This document shows positions 51,528-60,772 of a stretch of DNA of 64,000 nt, one piece after another. The stretch is from GWC2-56-14 sp043731355 (GTDB lineage Bacteria > Nitrospirota > UBA9217): contig JAYTJE010000028.1 in the NCBI GenBank assembly GCA_043731355.1, forward strand, positions 1 through 64,000, in the 5' to 3' direction. How positions within the stretch are numbered: position 1 is the stretch's first letter; every line of letters begins with the position of its first letter. The notes beneath the pieces are model-generated. The model had not been told where the DNA came from. It made no database searches and worked only from the letters and a program-made list of their open reading frames with translations. A program made the position numbers and the translations under genes.

Positions 51528-52721
51528 TTACTGCAAACGGCCAAACGCTTTTTCGATCCGGTCAAGCCCCTTCTGGATATTTTCCATTGATGTTGCGTAC
51601 GACAGTCTGATATAAGCCTCAGCGCCGAAAGCATCTCCCGACACCAGCGCCACTTGCGCGTCTTCAAGTAAATACGTGGCGAGGCCGGCGGAACCTTTGA
51701 TGGTCTTCCCGTTCACACTCTTCCCGAACAGCTGCGAAACATCGGGGAATGCATAGAATGCGCCGACCGGCATGAGACAGGAGACTCCCTTCATGGTGTT
51801 CAAGCGCTCCACCATGGAGCGCCGTCGTTTGTCGAATTCGACGTTCATGGTCGCAATGAAATCCTGGGGTCCCCTGAGCGCCTCGACAGCTGCTTTTTGC
51901 GATATGGAGCACGGGTTCGAGGTGCTCTGGCTCTGAATGTTCGCCATGGCGGACAGGACATCTTTCGGACCGGCCGCATAACCGATGCGCCAGCCGGTCA
52001 TGGCATGGGACTTGGAAACGCCGTTCACCACGATGGTGAGGTCCTTTATCTCTTTGCCCAGCGAAGCAATGCTAACGTGTTTAAACCCGTCGTAGAGGAG
52101 CTTTTCGTAAATTTCATCGGAGATCACATAGAAGTGATGCCGAACGGCAACTGCCGCGATCTCTTCGAGCGTTTTTCTGTCGTATGCCAGGCCGGTCGGG
52201 TTCGAAGGGCTGTTGAGCACCAGCGCTTTGGTCTTTTTGGTCACCGCAGCTTCGAGTTTTTTTGCCGTAAGCGTGAAGCCTTCCCCGGCGGTTGTCTCCA
52301 CGATGACCGGCACGGCATCGTTCAACAGCACCTGGTCTGGATAGGAAACCCAGTAGGGGGCGGGGATGATGACCTCGTCGCCCGGATCGAACAGCGCTTC
52401 CGCAATATTGTACAGGCTGTGTTTTGCGCCGCAGGAAATGAGGACCTGAGATCGCTCGTAGGCCAGATTGTTGTCAGTTTTAAACTTGTCGATGACCGCG
52501 TCTTTTAGTTCGTCGGTGCCGCCTGCCGGCGTATATTTGGTAAAGCCAGACTGGATCGCCTTTATCCCGGCTTGTTTCACGTTCTCAGGCGTGTCGAAAT
52601 CCGGTTCGCCCACGCCGAAATCAACCACATCGATCCCCTGTGCTTTCATGGCCTTGGCCTTGGCCGCTGTTGCCAGGGTGGGGGACGGCTTAATTGCCGT
52701 AGCTCGCTTTGCAATGCCCAT
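51528..52721 (-). CDS. Pyridoxal-phosphate aminotransferase, aspartate type
   Basis: A 397-residue class I aminotransferase (AspB/PatA branch). It has SPTLATAAKAKAMKAQG, VDFGVGEPDFDTPENV, NSPSNPTGLAYDRKTL, SDEIYEKLLYDG and the PLP Lys in NGVSKSHAMTGWRIGYAAG. It probably interconverts aspartate and oxaloacetate; prephenate use is possible in this branch. The ATG at 52721 is used rather than a TTG eight codons upstream. Confidence 0.94.
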   Translation of the reverse strand: MGIAKRATAIKPSPTLATAAKAKAMKAQGIDVVDFGVGEPDFDTPENVKQAGIKAIQSGFTKYTPAGGTDELKDAVIDKFKTDNNLAYERSQVLISCGAKHSLYNIAEALFDPGDEVIIPAPYWVSYPDQVLLNDAVPVIVETTAGEGFTLTAKKLEAAVTKKTKALVLNSPSNPTGLAYDRKTLEEIAAVAVRHHFYVISDEIYEKLLYDGFKHVSIASLGKEIKDLTIVVNGVSKSHAMTGWRIGYAAGPKDVLSAMANIQSQSTSNPCSISQKAAVEALRGPQDFIATMNVEFDKRRRSMVERLNTMKGVSCLMPVGAFYAFPDVSQLFGKSVNGKTIKGSAGLATYLLEDAQVALVSGDAFGAEAYIRLSYATSMENIQKGLDRIEKAFGRLQ

Positions 52722-52930
52722 GCGTATGATGCCCTTTCTATCCAAAACAATAAAGAAAAAAATAGTATGAGAAGCTGTCTAAGTGCTTGAATTTTTATCA
52801 TACGGCACCGCCAAAGTCAAATGGTTTCTTGGAAACTACCGGATCTGATTCATGATGCGAACGGGGTTGACTAATACCTCGCACTTCAGTACTATGTGGC
52901 CTCATCATACCAAATTAAAGGAGAGTTTTT

Positions 52931-53470
52931 ATGGCAGAAGAAAAGAAAGAAGCTTGGCTTAGTTATCTTGCGCTCACGACAGTGATCTTTGCCGTCTGCG
53001 CCACGCTCTCGACGCTCAAGGGGGGCGGTTTTTCCACCCGGTCGGTCATATCCCAGTCGCAGGCATCGGACCAGTGGGCTTATTTTCAGTCGAAGAGCAT
53101 CAAGGGATACCTCTATGATCTGCAGCGCGAGAAGCTGGAGCTGGAATTGAAAACCTTAAAAGGCGGCGCGTCCCGCCCGGTCGTTGCCGAGTATCAGGCG
53201 AAGATCGACGCGTACAAGGAAAAGACAAAAAAGTATGACGAGGAAAAGGAAGAGGTAAAGAAAAAAGCGGAGGAGCTTGAAAAACAGCGCGATGATGCAA
53301 AGGGCCATGCCGGAGCGTTCGGCCTGGCGGCCATGTTCCTGCAGATCGCGATCCTGCTCTCATCCATCGCTGCGTTGATGAAAAAGAAGCTCTTCTGGGT
53401 CCTTGGTGTGGCAGGAGGGAGTCTTGGAATGGTGTATTTTTTTAACGGGTTTTTTCTCTTTATGAAGTAG
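52931..53470 (+). CDS. DUF4337 family membrane protein
   Basis: A 179-residue protein: one helix near the N-terminus (YLALTTVIFAVCATLSTL), the conserved SQSQASDQWAYFQSKSIK, a long charged coiled coil (about 95-140) and two C-terminal helices. This is the DUF4337 pattern. Function unknown. AAAGGAGAG precedes the ATG. Confidence 0.85.
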   Translation: MAEEKKEAWLSYLALTTVIFAVCATLSTLKGGGFSTRSVISQSQASDQWAYFQSKSIKGYLYDLQREKLELELKTLKGGASRPVVAEYQAKIDAYKEKTKKYDEEKEEVKKKAEELEKQRDDAKGHAGAFGLAAMFLQIAILLSSIAALMKKKLFWVLGVAGGSLGMVYFFNGFFLFMK

Positions 53471-53555
53471 GGTTCTCTCGATACGTGTCTTTTTCCTGAA
53501 CAAGCCGGGGCAGAAAATGCGCGGCCTTTTCCTTGGTCGCGCTCTGCCGGGCGCA

Positions 53556-53597
53556 CCAAAAAAAATCCCCGCTCTGTCCGGAGACGAAGCGGGGATT
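53556..53597 (-). terminator. Rho-independent terminator after the LysM gene
   Basis: On the minus strand AATCCCCGCT (53588-53597) pairs with AGCGGGGATT (53564-53573), followed by eight T. It lies 28 bases after the LysM gene stop and, on the plus strand, ends the DUF4337 transcript region. Confidence 0.88.
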
Positions 53598-53624
53598 GAC
53601 CTGCGGATATGGGAAGCCGATACG

Positions 53625-54794
53625 TTATTTGATGAGCTCGACCCGGTCGCCTTTGACGATGGCTTCAGTGCTGTTCTTCACCAGGGCGGTAGCCGTGGTG
53701 TCCTTGACCAGGACCACCAGGGCATCACCAACGATCTTTCTCGGGTAGCCTTTTTTGAGCGCGTCAAGGAAGACGATGAACCGGTCGCCCGGCTTTACTC
53801 CGTCATTGCCGCCTTTGTCTATGTAGAGTATGTCGAAACTTCCATTGAGCGAGCGGCTGTCCACGACATCAATGATGAGCCCATCGATCGCCCGGCCGTC
53901 GTTTTTGGGGACGGAGTAGATGAGCGTCGGTTCCTGATAGGGCGCTAACAGGCTGCCTTTGGCGATGCTGTCAAAGGAAAGGGATATCCGTGCGGTGAGG
54001 TAGGCGGCGCCAGGAATTTTTTCGCCCACCTGGAGGATGCCGAGGACCTTGATAAGGCTGCCCAGTTTTTTGCCGGTTTGGGGGTGCTTCACTTTTTTTA
54101 CCGGAGCAAAGACAAGGTATTTGTCCCCGGGCTTCACGGTCTCCGGGTTGGCGACCTTAATAAAGACGATATCGTCAAAACCGAACATGGCTTTCGGTTC
54201 CAAGGCCCCCGTAATTGATTCCGCCGAGGTGTCCGTGCCCACATAGCCCGCGCTCACCATGGTGTACTTGTCAATGAGCGGACGCGCGAGCTGCTGGTCC
54301 TGGATGATTTCATGTTTTACCGGCGCCTCTTCCTGAACGGGCGCCGCGGTCGTTTGAGGTTTCTGAACGGTTTCTGCCGGTTCGGCAATTGTTTCATCCG
54401 TCGGCGCCGCCTGGGCCGGCACGGTCGGCGTAACCGCTGTATCAACTTTTTCTACCCGTTCCTCAGCGGCCGGCGCGGTCACCGCAGGCGCTTGCATGGC
54501 GCGCTCGATCGGGGCAAGACTCGGGATGATAAGTTTGTTCCCGGGATAGATCAAGTCGGGGTTCGTGATGGAGGGATTTTCCTTCCAGATGAGCGGCCAC
54601 AGGAACGGGTCCTTGAGCGCGCTGTTCGCGATGTCCCAGAGCGTATCGCCCTGAGTTACGGTATAGGCGCTGTTTTCCGGCGCCACTGATGCGGCCGGTG
54701 CTGTTTGTTCCTGGGGCCGGGCGGTGGAAGGGAAAAGTATGAGCGTGGTTGCTAGCGCCAGACTGAAAACGAGGGTATGCGACCTTTTGGTCAT
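53625..54794 (-). CDS. Secreted LysM domain protein
   Basis: A 389-residue protein with a signal peptide (LVFSLALATTLILFPSTA). A LysM domain sits near residues 43-92 (YTVTQGDTLWDIANSALKD, then NPDLIYPGNKLIIPSL). A Pro/Ala/Thr-rich linker follows, then a C-terminal half with YLVFAPVKKVKHPQTGKK and DRFIVFLDA strands. It binds peptidoglycan in the periplasm. It overlaps the upstream lipoprotein gene by 4 bases (ATGA), so the two are translated together. Confidence 0.9.
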   Translation of the reverse strand: MTKRSHTLVFSLALATTLILFPSTARPQEQTAPAASVAPENSAYTVTQGDTLWDIANSALKDPFLWPLIWKENPSITNPDLIYPGNKLIIPSLAPIERAMQAPAVTAPAAEERVEKVDTAVTPTVPAQAAPTDETIAEPAETVQKPQTTAAPVQEEAPVKHEIIQDQQLARPLIDKYTMVSAGYVGTDTSAESITGALEPKAMFGFDDIVFIKVANPETVKPGDKYLVFAPVKKVKHPQTGKKLGSLIKVLGILQVGEKIPGAAYLTARISLSFDSIAKGSLLAPYQEPTLIYSVPKNDGRAIDGLIIDVVDSRSLNGSFDILYIDKGGNDGVKPGDRFIVFLDALKKGYPRKIVGDALVVLVKDTTATALVKNSTEAIVKGDRVELIK

Positions 54795-55135
54795 TCCTGC
54801 CTCCTGAGCTTCCTTGTCTTTTTGCCGGCCCGTTTTTTCACCGGTTTCTTTTTTATGGCGGGTTTGTCCTGTTCGTTGGGGGTTGCCACTCTGTTCTGCC
54901 GGTTTTCCAGTGCATTCACCGTAATCGAAAGCGTATTAATAGTTGTGGTTGCTTCGGCTAATTTAGTTTTGGTTTCCAACTGGAGTTTCTGAAGTTCAAG
55001 GAGCTGTTTTTGCAGGATGATGACCTCGTCCTTGAGAGGATCCGGTTGCGGCAGCTGAGCTGGTGTGCATGCTGTCAGGAACAGGCTGGTAAGCAGCGCC
55101 TTAACCGGCAGGGCTGACCCTTGGTGTCCTTTCAT
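54791..55135 (-). CDS. Coiled-coil lipoprotein
   Basis: A 114-residue protein with a signal peptide and lipobox (LTSLFLTAC, Cys about 23). A heptad-type helix follows (EVIILQKQLLELQKLQLETKTKLAEA), and the tail is very basic (KKKPVKKRAGKKTRKLRR). Coupled by a 4-base overlap to the LysM gene; both may act at the cell wall. Function unknown. Confidence 0.75.
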   Translation of the reverse strand: MKGHQGSALPVKALLTSLFLTACTPAQLPQPDPLKDEVIILQKQLLELQKLQLETKTKLAEATTTINTLSITVNALENRQNRVATPNEQDKPAIKKKPVKKRAGKKTRKLRRQE

Positions 55136-55311
55136 GAACCGAGCATTCCCCCTGTCCGTGTCACCAAAGAGGCGATCAAATTCCCCTCAAGCCGTCTGCG
55201 CAAATCAAAAAACACTGGCTGTAAGATAGCCGAGAAACCTCTTGTTTGTCAAGAGAATTAATCATAGCCGGAACTTGCTTTTGCTGCGTCTTTTTGGTAT
55301 TCTGCCGTACG

Positions 55312-57498
55312 ATGAACAGCGGACAAAACCATCAGCAGACCGGGTTCAAGGGCGTGCTTTACCTTCTGGCGTTCATGCTCCTGACCGCAGGCGCCATCGC
55401 TTTACAACTCAAATACCGTGGGTTTGAAGGCCCCCTCTCGGACAGCCTTCTCATTATCGTTCTGATCAATGCCAATTTCCTGCTCCTGGCGGCGGTCATC
55501 GTCATGATCGCCCGCAGTCTCTGGAAACTGTCCATCGAGAGGAAACAGCGGGTGTTGGGGGCGCGGTTCAGGACCAAACTGGTGACCGCTTTTGTCAGCC
55601 TGTCCTTCATTCCGCCTGTTTTGCTGTTCATCATCGGAAGCGGCATGTTTACCAGCAGCATTGAGCGTCTTTTTAACCTCCGGGTAGAGAACTCGCTCAA
55701 AGCCTCCCGTTCCGTGGCCCAGGCATATTACGAGCTCCTCGGAAACAAGGCGCTTGTCTTCGGCAGGGAGCTCAGCAGGCAGATGACCGAGGAGCAGCTG
55801 TTGAACCGCTTTGAACAGCCGGTGCTCAAGGAGTATCTGGCCCGAAAAGCGGTCGAGTATGACCTTGACGGCTTAGAACTTATTACCGTCCCCCGTGAAC
55901 GTGCGGTTACGATCGTTACGGCGCACTTTCCGGATAAAACCTTCAGGGCTACCTCATCCGAGTTTGCTGAACGGGCAGTATCCGGCGGGGTGGTGTCCGG
56001 CATTATTGAACTGGGGAAACGGGGACAGATCGTACGCGCCGTGGTCCCGCTCCATGCTTCCGCCGCGGACCGGAAGGTGACAGCGCTGATCAGCATCAGC
56101 TACTATGTCCCCCAGAACCTGGCGTCAAAAGCGGCCGAGATCAACACCGGGTATGCGCAATACCGGGCTTCGCAGGCAGAAAAGGAACCGATCAAGCTGG
56201 CCTACCGGCTTGGGTTTCTCGCGGTAACCCTGTCGCTGCTGCTCGCCGCCATCTGGGTGGCGCTCCGCGTGGCAGCGGGTATTACCGTGCCTATCCAGAA
56301 GCTTGCCGAAGGGACGGCTGCTGTAGCAGCCGGCAGGTTCGATTATCGCATTGACGAAGCGCCGGGTGACGAGATCGGGGTGCTGATCGCTTCTTTCAAT
56401 AACATGACGAACGATCTGAAGCATTCTCGTGAGCGTCTGGAACAGGAGGTCGCTTACAAGGAAACGATCCTTTCAAACATTGATACGGGTGTTGTTTCCC
56501 TGGACCGTGCCGGCAGGATCACCACCATCAATCGGGCGGCCACGGACATTCTGAGCGTTCGAGCCCAGGACGTGCTTTTCAAACGCTACGATGAGGCGTT
56601 CGTCTTTATTGAACTCGGCCCGGTACGCACGTTGTTCCGCAAACTTGAGGAAGGGACGGGCCAGGCGGAGGAAGAACTGTCGCTGACCGTGCGCGGCAGG
56701 GTCCTGACGCTCCGGATGCGGGTCACGACGCTGCGGGACAGCGGAGGGGCGCTGTCCGGATCGGTCATCACGTTTGACGATCTGACGGAGCTGCTCAAGG
56801 CGAAAAAAGCGGAGACCTGGCAGGATGTGGCGCGCAGGATCGCCCACGAATTCAAGAATCCGCTTACTCCCATCAAACTCTCGGCCGAACGTCTGAGAAA
56901 AAAACACGCTGAGGGCGCCGCGGATTTTGATGCGGTCTTCGATGAATGCAGCCGCACCATCGTGCAGGAAGCGGACGGCCTGCGAAAGCTGGTCGATGAG
57001 TTCGCGAACTTTGCCCGGATGCCGAGTTCAAATCCCGTACCGCAGCCGCTCCACCTGGTCCTGGAGAGCGTCATACCTCTTTATGCGGGAGCGCATAAGG
57101 ACATTTTGTTCGTGCGTCAGTATCAGGCCGGCCTGCCCGAGGTGCTGCTGGACCGGGAGCAGGTGAAGCGGGTGTTCATCAACCTGTTCGAGAATGCTGT
57201 TGAGGCCATGGGCGGCAAGGGCACGATCTGGGTCACCACGGCCATGAACGCAGCCGGCAGGGTGCGCGTGGAGGTGGCGGACAGCGGGCCCGGCATAGCG
57301 CCCGGCGATGTCCCGCGTGTGTTCGAACCGGATTTCTCCCGCAAGAAAAAAAACGGGGGCCTGGGGCTGGCCATCGTGCACAAGATCATCGCCGACCACG
57401 GCGGCTCGATCCGCTTTGAGAAAAACGCGCCAACGGGTGCGCGCTTTATTATAGAGTTCGCGGCGGTGGCCGGGAACACGGAAGTTCAGAGTTCATAG
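55312..57498 (+). CDS. ntrY: NtrY-like membrane sensor histidine kinase
   Basis: About 728 residues. Several N-terminal helices frame a periplasmic part, then HAMP (ITVPIQKLAEGTAAVAAGRFDYRI), a PAS domain (about NIDTGVVSLDRAGRITTIN), the His box (RRIAHEFKNPLTPIKLSAERL) and a HATPase domain (LFENAVEAMGGKGTIWV, DSGPGIAPGD, GGLGLAIVHKIIADHGG). This is the NtrY layout. NtrY normally phosphorylates NtrX, a sigma-54 activator, but no ntrX is adjacent. The ATG at 55312 is preferred to a frame 22 codons longer. Confidence 0.88.
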   Translation: MNSGQNHQQTGFKGVLYLLAFMLLTAGAIALQLKYRGFEGPLSDSLLIIVLINANFLLLAAVIVMIARSLWKLSIERKQRVLGARFRTKLVTAFVSLSFIPPVLLFIIGSGMFTSSIERLFNLRVENSLKASRSVAQAYYELLGNKALVFGRELSRQMTEEQLLNRFEQPVLKEYLARKAVEYDLDGLELITVPRERAVTIVTAHFPDKTFRATSSEFAERAVSGGVVSGIIELGKRGQIVRAVVPLHASAADRKVTALISISYYVPQNLASKAAEINTGYAQYRASQAEKEPIKLAYRLGFLAVTLSLLLAAIWVALRVAAGITVPIQKLAEGTAAVAAGRFDYRIDEAPGDEIGVLIASFNNMTNDLKHSRERLEQEVAYKETILSNIDTGVVSLDRAGRITTINRAATDILSVRAQDVLFKRYDEAFVFIELGPVRTLFRKLEEGTGQAEEELSLTVRGRVLTLRMRVTTLRDSGGALSGSVITFDDLTELLKAKKAETWQDVARRIAHEFKNPLTPIKLSAERLRKKHAEGAADFDAVFDECSRTIVQEADGLRKLVDEFANFARMPSSNPVPQPLHLVLESVIPLYAGAHKDILFVRQYQAGLPEVLLDREQVKRVFINLFENAVEAMGGKGTIWVTTAMNAAGRVRVEVADSGPGIAPGDVPRVFEPDFSRKKKNGGLGLAIVHKIIADHGGSIRFEKNAPTGARFIIEFAAVAGNTEVQSS

Positions 57499-57570
57499 TT
57501 TGGTGTTCGGAGCAAACCCAGAGCGCCGATTGCGCATTTCAACTCCGAACCCCGAACGCCGAACATATTT
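57484..57570. repeat. GTTCGGAG / CTCCGAAC self-complementary repeat
   Basis: GAAGTTCAGAGTTCATAG and TGGTGTTCGGAG face CTCCGAACCCCGAACGCCGAAC in the gap between the kinase and rhodanese genes. It is another inverted repeat of the same design with a different unit. Confidence 0.65.
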
Positions 57571-57583
57571 AAAGGGGGGTCAC

Positions 57584-57952
57584 TTGGATACAGCATCAAC
57601 AATATTAGTAAGCATCATCGTCCTCTATGCGCTCGTGAAACTGATCGGGCGCCTCAGCCGTCTCGGCATCAGGCAGATAAGCCCCCGGGAGCTTGATCAG
57701 AAAAAAGGCATCATGCTCATCGATGTCCGCACGGACAGAGAGTTCAGCCAGGGGCACATCCCCGGCGCGGCCCATGTGCCTCTCTCCGACGTCGGGACCC
57801 GGGTCAAAAAAGTGAAAAAGGACAAGGAAATCGTGGTGTACTGCCGGAGCGGCAACCAGAGCATCTGGGCGATCAAGCGCTTGATGGGAATGGGCTACAC
57901 GCATCTCTCCAACCTGAAGGGCGGCTATAGTGCCTGGAAGCGAATTCATTGA
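57584..57952 (+). CDS. Membrane-anchored rhodanese-like protein
   Basis: A 122-residue protein from TTG 57584, which has AAAGGGGGG just upstream. One N-terminal helix (TILVSIIVLYALVKLIG) is followed by a single rhodanese domain: ISPRELDQKKGIMLIDVRTDREFSQGHIPGA, the active-site Cys in VVYCRSGNQS and LKGGYSAWKR. It may carry persulfide sulfur at the membrane. The longer frame upstream translates an inverted repeat and is rejected. The next gene overlaps its end. Confidence 0.88.
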   Translation: MDTASTILVSIIVLYALVKLIGRLSRLGIRQISPRELDQKKGIMLIDVRTDREFSQGHIPGAAHVPLSDVGTRVKKVKKDKEIVVYCRSGNQSIWAIKRLMGMGYTHLSNLKGGYSAWKRIH

Positions 57953-58586
57953 AGAGCTGAAGCGCGACTATCGTGCCAGGCGGCCGCGGATCGTTAAAAG
58001 GCTTGCGGAGTTCAAGCAGGTGTACCGCAAGGGCGATGCCGTAATCTTCGAGGAGCTCTGCTACTGTATTCTGACCGCGGGCAGCAGCGCCAGGATGGGG
58101 ATGCGCACGGTCGATGCTCTTCGTGACCTTCTGCCGCGAGGGACCTTGCAGGAGCTGCAACAGCGCGCCCGGACAAGCCACGCCCGGTTCTGGCGGGTAC
58201 GGCCGTCCTACATCGTGCATACGCGGGAACGTCTCAGGGAGCGTTGCGGTCTCAGGATGCGGTCCTTTATCGGTTCTTTTGAAAGCCCCGAAGCCCGGCG
58301 GGATTTTTTTGCATCGGACAAGGGGATCAAGGGGCTGGGATATAAGGAAGCGAGCCACTTTCTCAGGAACATCGGATTCGGCGGCTACGCGATCATAGAC
58401 AAGCATATCCTGAACAGCCTGCGCGAGCTGGGGGTCATTGGAAAGCGCACACGGTCGCCAACGACGCGCGCACAATATCTTGCAATAGAAAAAAAACTGG
58501 CCCATTTCTCCCGCGAGCTCGGAATCGATATGGACCATTTGGACCTGCTGCTGTGGTCGCGGAAGACCGGGGAGATTTTGAAATGA
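57930..58586 (+). CDS. N-glycosylase/DNA lyase, Ogg2 type
   Basis: A 218-residue protein resembling archaeal-type 8-oxoguanine glycosylases (Ogg2). The helix-hairpin-helix region IKGLGYKEASHFLRNIGF contains the catalytic Lys139, and AIIDKHILNSL gives Asp157. Residues 40-60 (EELCYCILTAGSSARMG) form the other half of the active site. It removes oxidised guanine and nicks the strand. It starts at GTG inside the rhodanese gene (23-base overlap). Confidence 0.9.
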   Translation: MPGSEFIEELKRDYRARRPRIVKRLAEFKQVYRKGDAVIFEELCYCILTAGSSARMGMRTVDALRDLLPRGTLQELQQRARTSHARFWRVRPSYIVHTRERLRERCGLRMRSFIGSFESPEARRDFFASDKGIKGLGYKEASHFLRNIGFGGYAIIDKHILNSLRELGVIGKRTRSPTTRAQYLAIEKKLAHFSRELGIDMDHLDLLLWSRKTGEILK

Positions 58587-58690
58587 GGAGGCAGGCAGGA
58601 GACAGGAGACGGTAGACAGGAGAACAGTAGACAGGAGAACAGTAGACAGTAGAACAGTAGACAGTAGACAGTAGACAGGTGACAGAAAAG
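58583..58690. repeat. Left tandem array before the second four-helix-bundle gene
   Basis: Units AGACAGG, AGACGGT and AGAACAGT in tandem, purine-rich, running to just before the next start codon. The same class of unit as at 35165 and 37285. Confidence 0.85.
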
Positions 58691-58701
58691 AGGCGGGAAT
58701 T

Positions 58702-59040
58702 GTGAAAAGCGCAGAAAAATTCCAAGACTTGGTAGTATGGCAGAAAGCTCACCAATTAGTGTTGTCGATCTATAGTGTCACCAAGGATTTTCCCGCAGAT
58801 GAACGGTTTGGACTTATCTCGCAAATGCGGCGGGCGGGGGTTTCGATAGCAGCGAATATAGCCGAGGGTTTCAAAAAGCGGGGACTAAGGGATAAATGCA
58901 ATTTTTACAATATTGCCCAAGGGTCGCTTGAAGAATCAAGGTATTATTTGATCTTAGCAAAAGACCTCGGCTACCTGGCTGCCAATGATGGACTGCTGAA
59001 GGAGTTTGATGAGGTGGGGAAGATGCTGCATGGACTGATA

Positions 59041-59064
<24 letters not shown>
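58702..59064 (+). CDS. Four-helix-bundle protein (S23/IVP family), second copy
   Basis: A 120-residue protein with the family signature KFQDLVVWQKAHQLVLSIY, LISQMRRAGVSIAANIAEG and YNIAQGSLEESRYYLILAKDLGY. It starts at GTG with GAGGCGGG upstream. It is clearly divergent from the copy at 37457 (they share mainly the QxRRAxxSxAxNIAEG core), so it is not a recent duplicate. The C-terminus (about VGSRQ) runs into the repeat array. Function unknown. Confidence 0.9.
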
Positions 59065-59376
<312 letters not shown>

Positions 59377-59393
59377 TTAAAGAAAGGGTCCAC

Positions 59394-59690
59394 ATGCCGG
59401 ATAGCGGTCTTAAAAAAGCGGTCATCATCGGAGCGGTGCTTGGCGCTGCGGCGACCTTGGGGGCCGCATTCGCCATGGATTATGTCCTGTCGGACTCGCT
59501 CCAGGGGACCTGGCGGGACGCCGCGGCCAAGGACGTGACCAAAATCTTCGGGACCTCCTGCGGGCAAAACTATTGGGCTGTTTCGCTGGCGCTGGTGTTC
59601 GTCATGTCGTTCCTGGCCGCTTTCGGCGCGGTGCTGGGTGTTGTGGCCGGGGTGATCATGAACCGATTCTTTAAATTAGTGCTCAAGTAA
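59394..59690 (+). CDS. Small membrane protein (98 aa)
   Basis: Two hydrophobic helices, AVIIGAVLGAAATLGAAFAMDYVL and LALVFVMSFLAAFGAVLGVVAG, flank a loop with DVTKIFGTSCGQNYW. Glycine/alanine-rich helices and no known family. AAAGGG precedes the ATG. Function unknown. Confidence 0.65.
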   Translation: MPDSGLKKAVIIGAVLGAAATLGAAFAMDYVLSDSLQGTWRDAAAKDVTKIFGTSCGQNYWAVSLALVFVMSFLAAFGAVLGVVAGVIMNRFFKLVLK

Positions 59691-59730
59691 GGCGCTTAAC
59701 CTGAATATTTGGTTATTTATTAAAATAAAT

Positions 59731-59775
59731 GCTCAATAGACAGAAAACCAACAGCGTTTTGAGCATAATCACTCA
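59731..59775. promoter_or_regulatory. Upstream activator-like site C (weak)
   Basis: ATGCTCAA (59729-59736) and TTGAGCATAATCACTCA (59759-59775) give TGAGC-type half sites as in sites A and B, but the long core is not conserved. About 85 bases before the third sigma-54 promoter. Confidence 0.4.
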
Positions 59776-59859
59776 TAAAATCAGGCGTTATCAGGTGTTT
59801 ATATGTTGTATTTGTCGGCAACTTAAATAACTTATTGATATAAAAGGCTAATGAATTCA

Positions 59860-59875
59860 TGGTATGCGTATTGCA
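59860..59875 (+). promoter_or_regulatory. Sigma-54-like promoter of the second cytochrome operon
   Basis: TGGTAT-GCGTA-TTGCA keeps GG and GC ten bases apart, with TAT in place of CAC. It lies 88 bases before the cytochrome start. Confidence 0.6.
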
Positions 59876-59962
59876 TTATACGCTGCGATAGATATGCTAT
59901 AAGAAATAGTTGTTAGTTGGGTAATGCTGATTAACTAATTGAATTCATTGAGGATATGCTAA

Positions 59963-60730
59963 ATGCTAAAGAAGCGAGCGTGGATAGTTCTGATGACGGC
60001 CTGCATGATCCTGGGCGTTTATGGAATGGCTGTCGGCCTTCCTATTATGGGCAGCAAGCATGACTTTTCGATTTCCGGTGGGGGTAATTTTGGCGGGGCC
60101 AATTTTCAGCTGGCGAATGGTGCTCCCGTTGAGGAAATATGTGTGTTCTGCCACACTCCGCATAATGCCGCTGCGCCGGGGGCGTTTCTCTGGAACCGGA
60201 CCGGCACAGTCGCGACCGGTTACACCATGTATTCAAGCTCCACACTCACCTCGGCGATAAATATGGGCACGGCTCCTACCGGCTTGACGCTCCTGTGTAT
60301 GAGCTGTCACGACGGTATAACCTCCATAGCGGTTGGAACGCTTATCAATGCTCCCTATTATGTAAATGGCCGCCAGCAGGTTGTGCTTTCCGACCCAGTC
60401 AACGGATACAGTAAAATAGGCGATCTTTATAATGGTACCATTATAGGCTGGGGCGCAAATATCGGCAACAAAGTTCCAGGTGTGGGCGACACCATAGCAG
60501 ATCTTTCAAATGACCACCCGGTATCCTTTACGTGGGTTTCCGGCATCACCGGCATTAAAGAGCCAACCAGCACTTCGACAGGAGCCTGGGCAACAGGGCC
60601 GGAGCTTAAGCTCTTCGGCGGCAGGATGGAATGCTCTACCTGCCACAACGTGCATGATTCAGCGACCCAGCCTTTTTTAAGGATGTCTAATGTCAGCAGT
60701 AATATGTGCTTGGCATGTCACAATAAGTAA
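59963..60730 (+). CDS. Secreted tetraheme c-type cytochrome, second paralogue
   Basis: A 255-residue protein with a signal peptide (WIVLMTACMILGVYGMAVG) and four heme sites CVFCH, CMSCH, CSTCH and CLACH. The first is followed by TPHN, the third by NVH. LSNDHPVSFTW matches LGNDHPVGFTY of the first cytochrome. Probably exported across one or both membranes. It heads a second locus with a large propeller protein and another multiheme cytochrome. Confidence 0.92.
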   Translation: MLKKRAWIVLMTACMILGVYGMAVGLPIMGSKHDFSISGGGNFGGANFQLANGAPVEEICVFCHTPHNAAAPGAFLWNRTGTVATGYTMYSSSTLTSAINMGTAPTGLTLLCMSCHDGITSIAVGTLINAPYYVNGRQQVVLSDPVNGYSKIGDLYNGTIIGWGANIGNKVPGVGDTIADLSNDHPVSFTWVSGITGIKEPTSTSTGAWATGPELKLFGGRMECSTCHNVHDSATQPFLRMSNVSSNMCLACHNK

Positions 60731-60772
60731 TTAATGATATAATTGATTTTTATGGCTATCTCGGAGGTGAGT

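Noticed and set aside
57500..57583. 28-residue N-terminal extension of the rhodanese protein
   Set aside because: Translation of an inverted repeat (NPERR and similar); TTG 57584 has the ribosome site.
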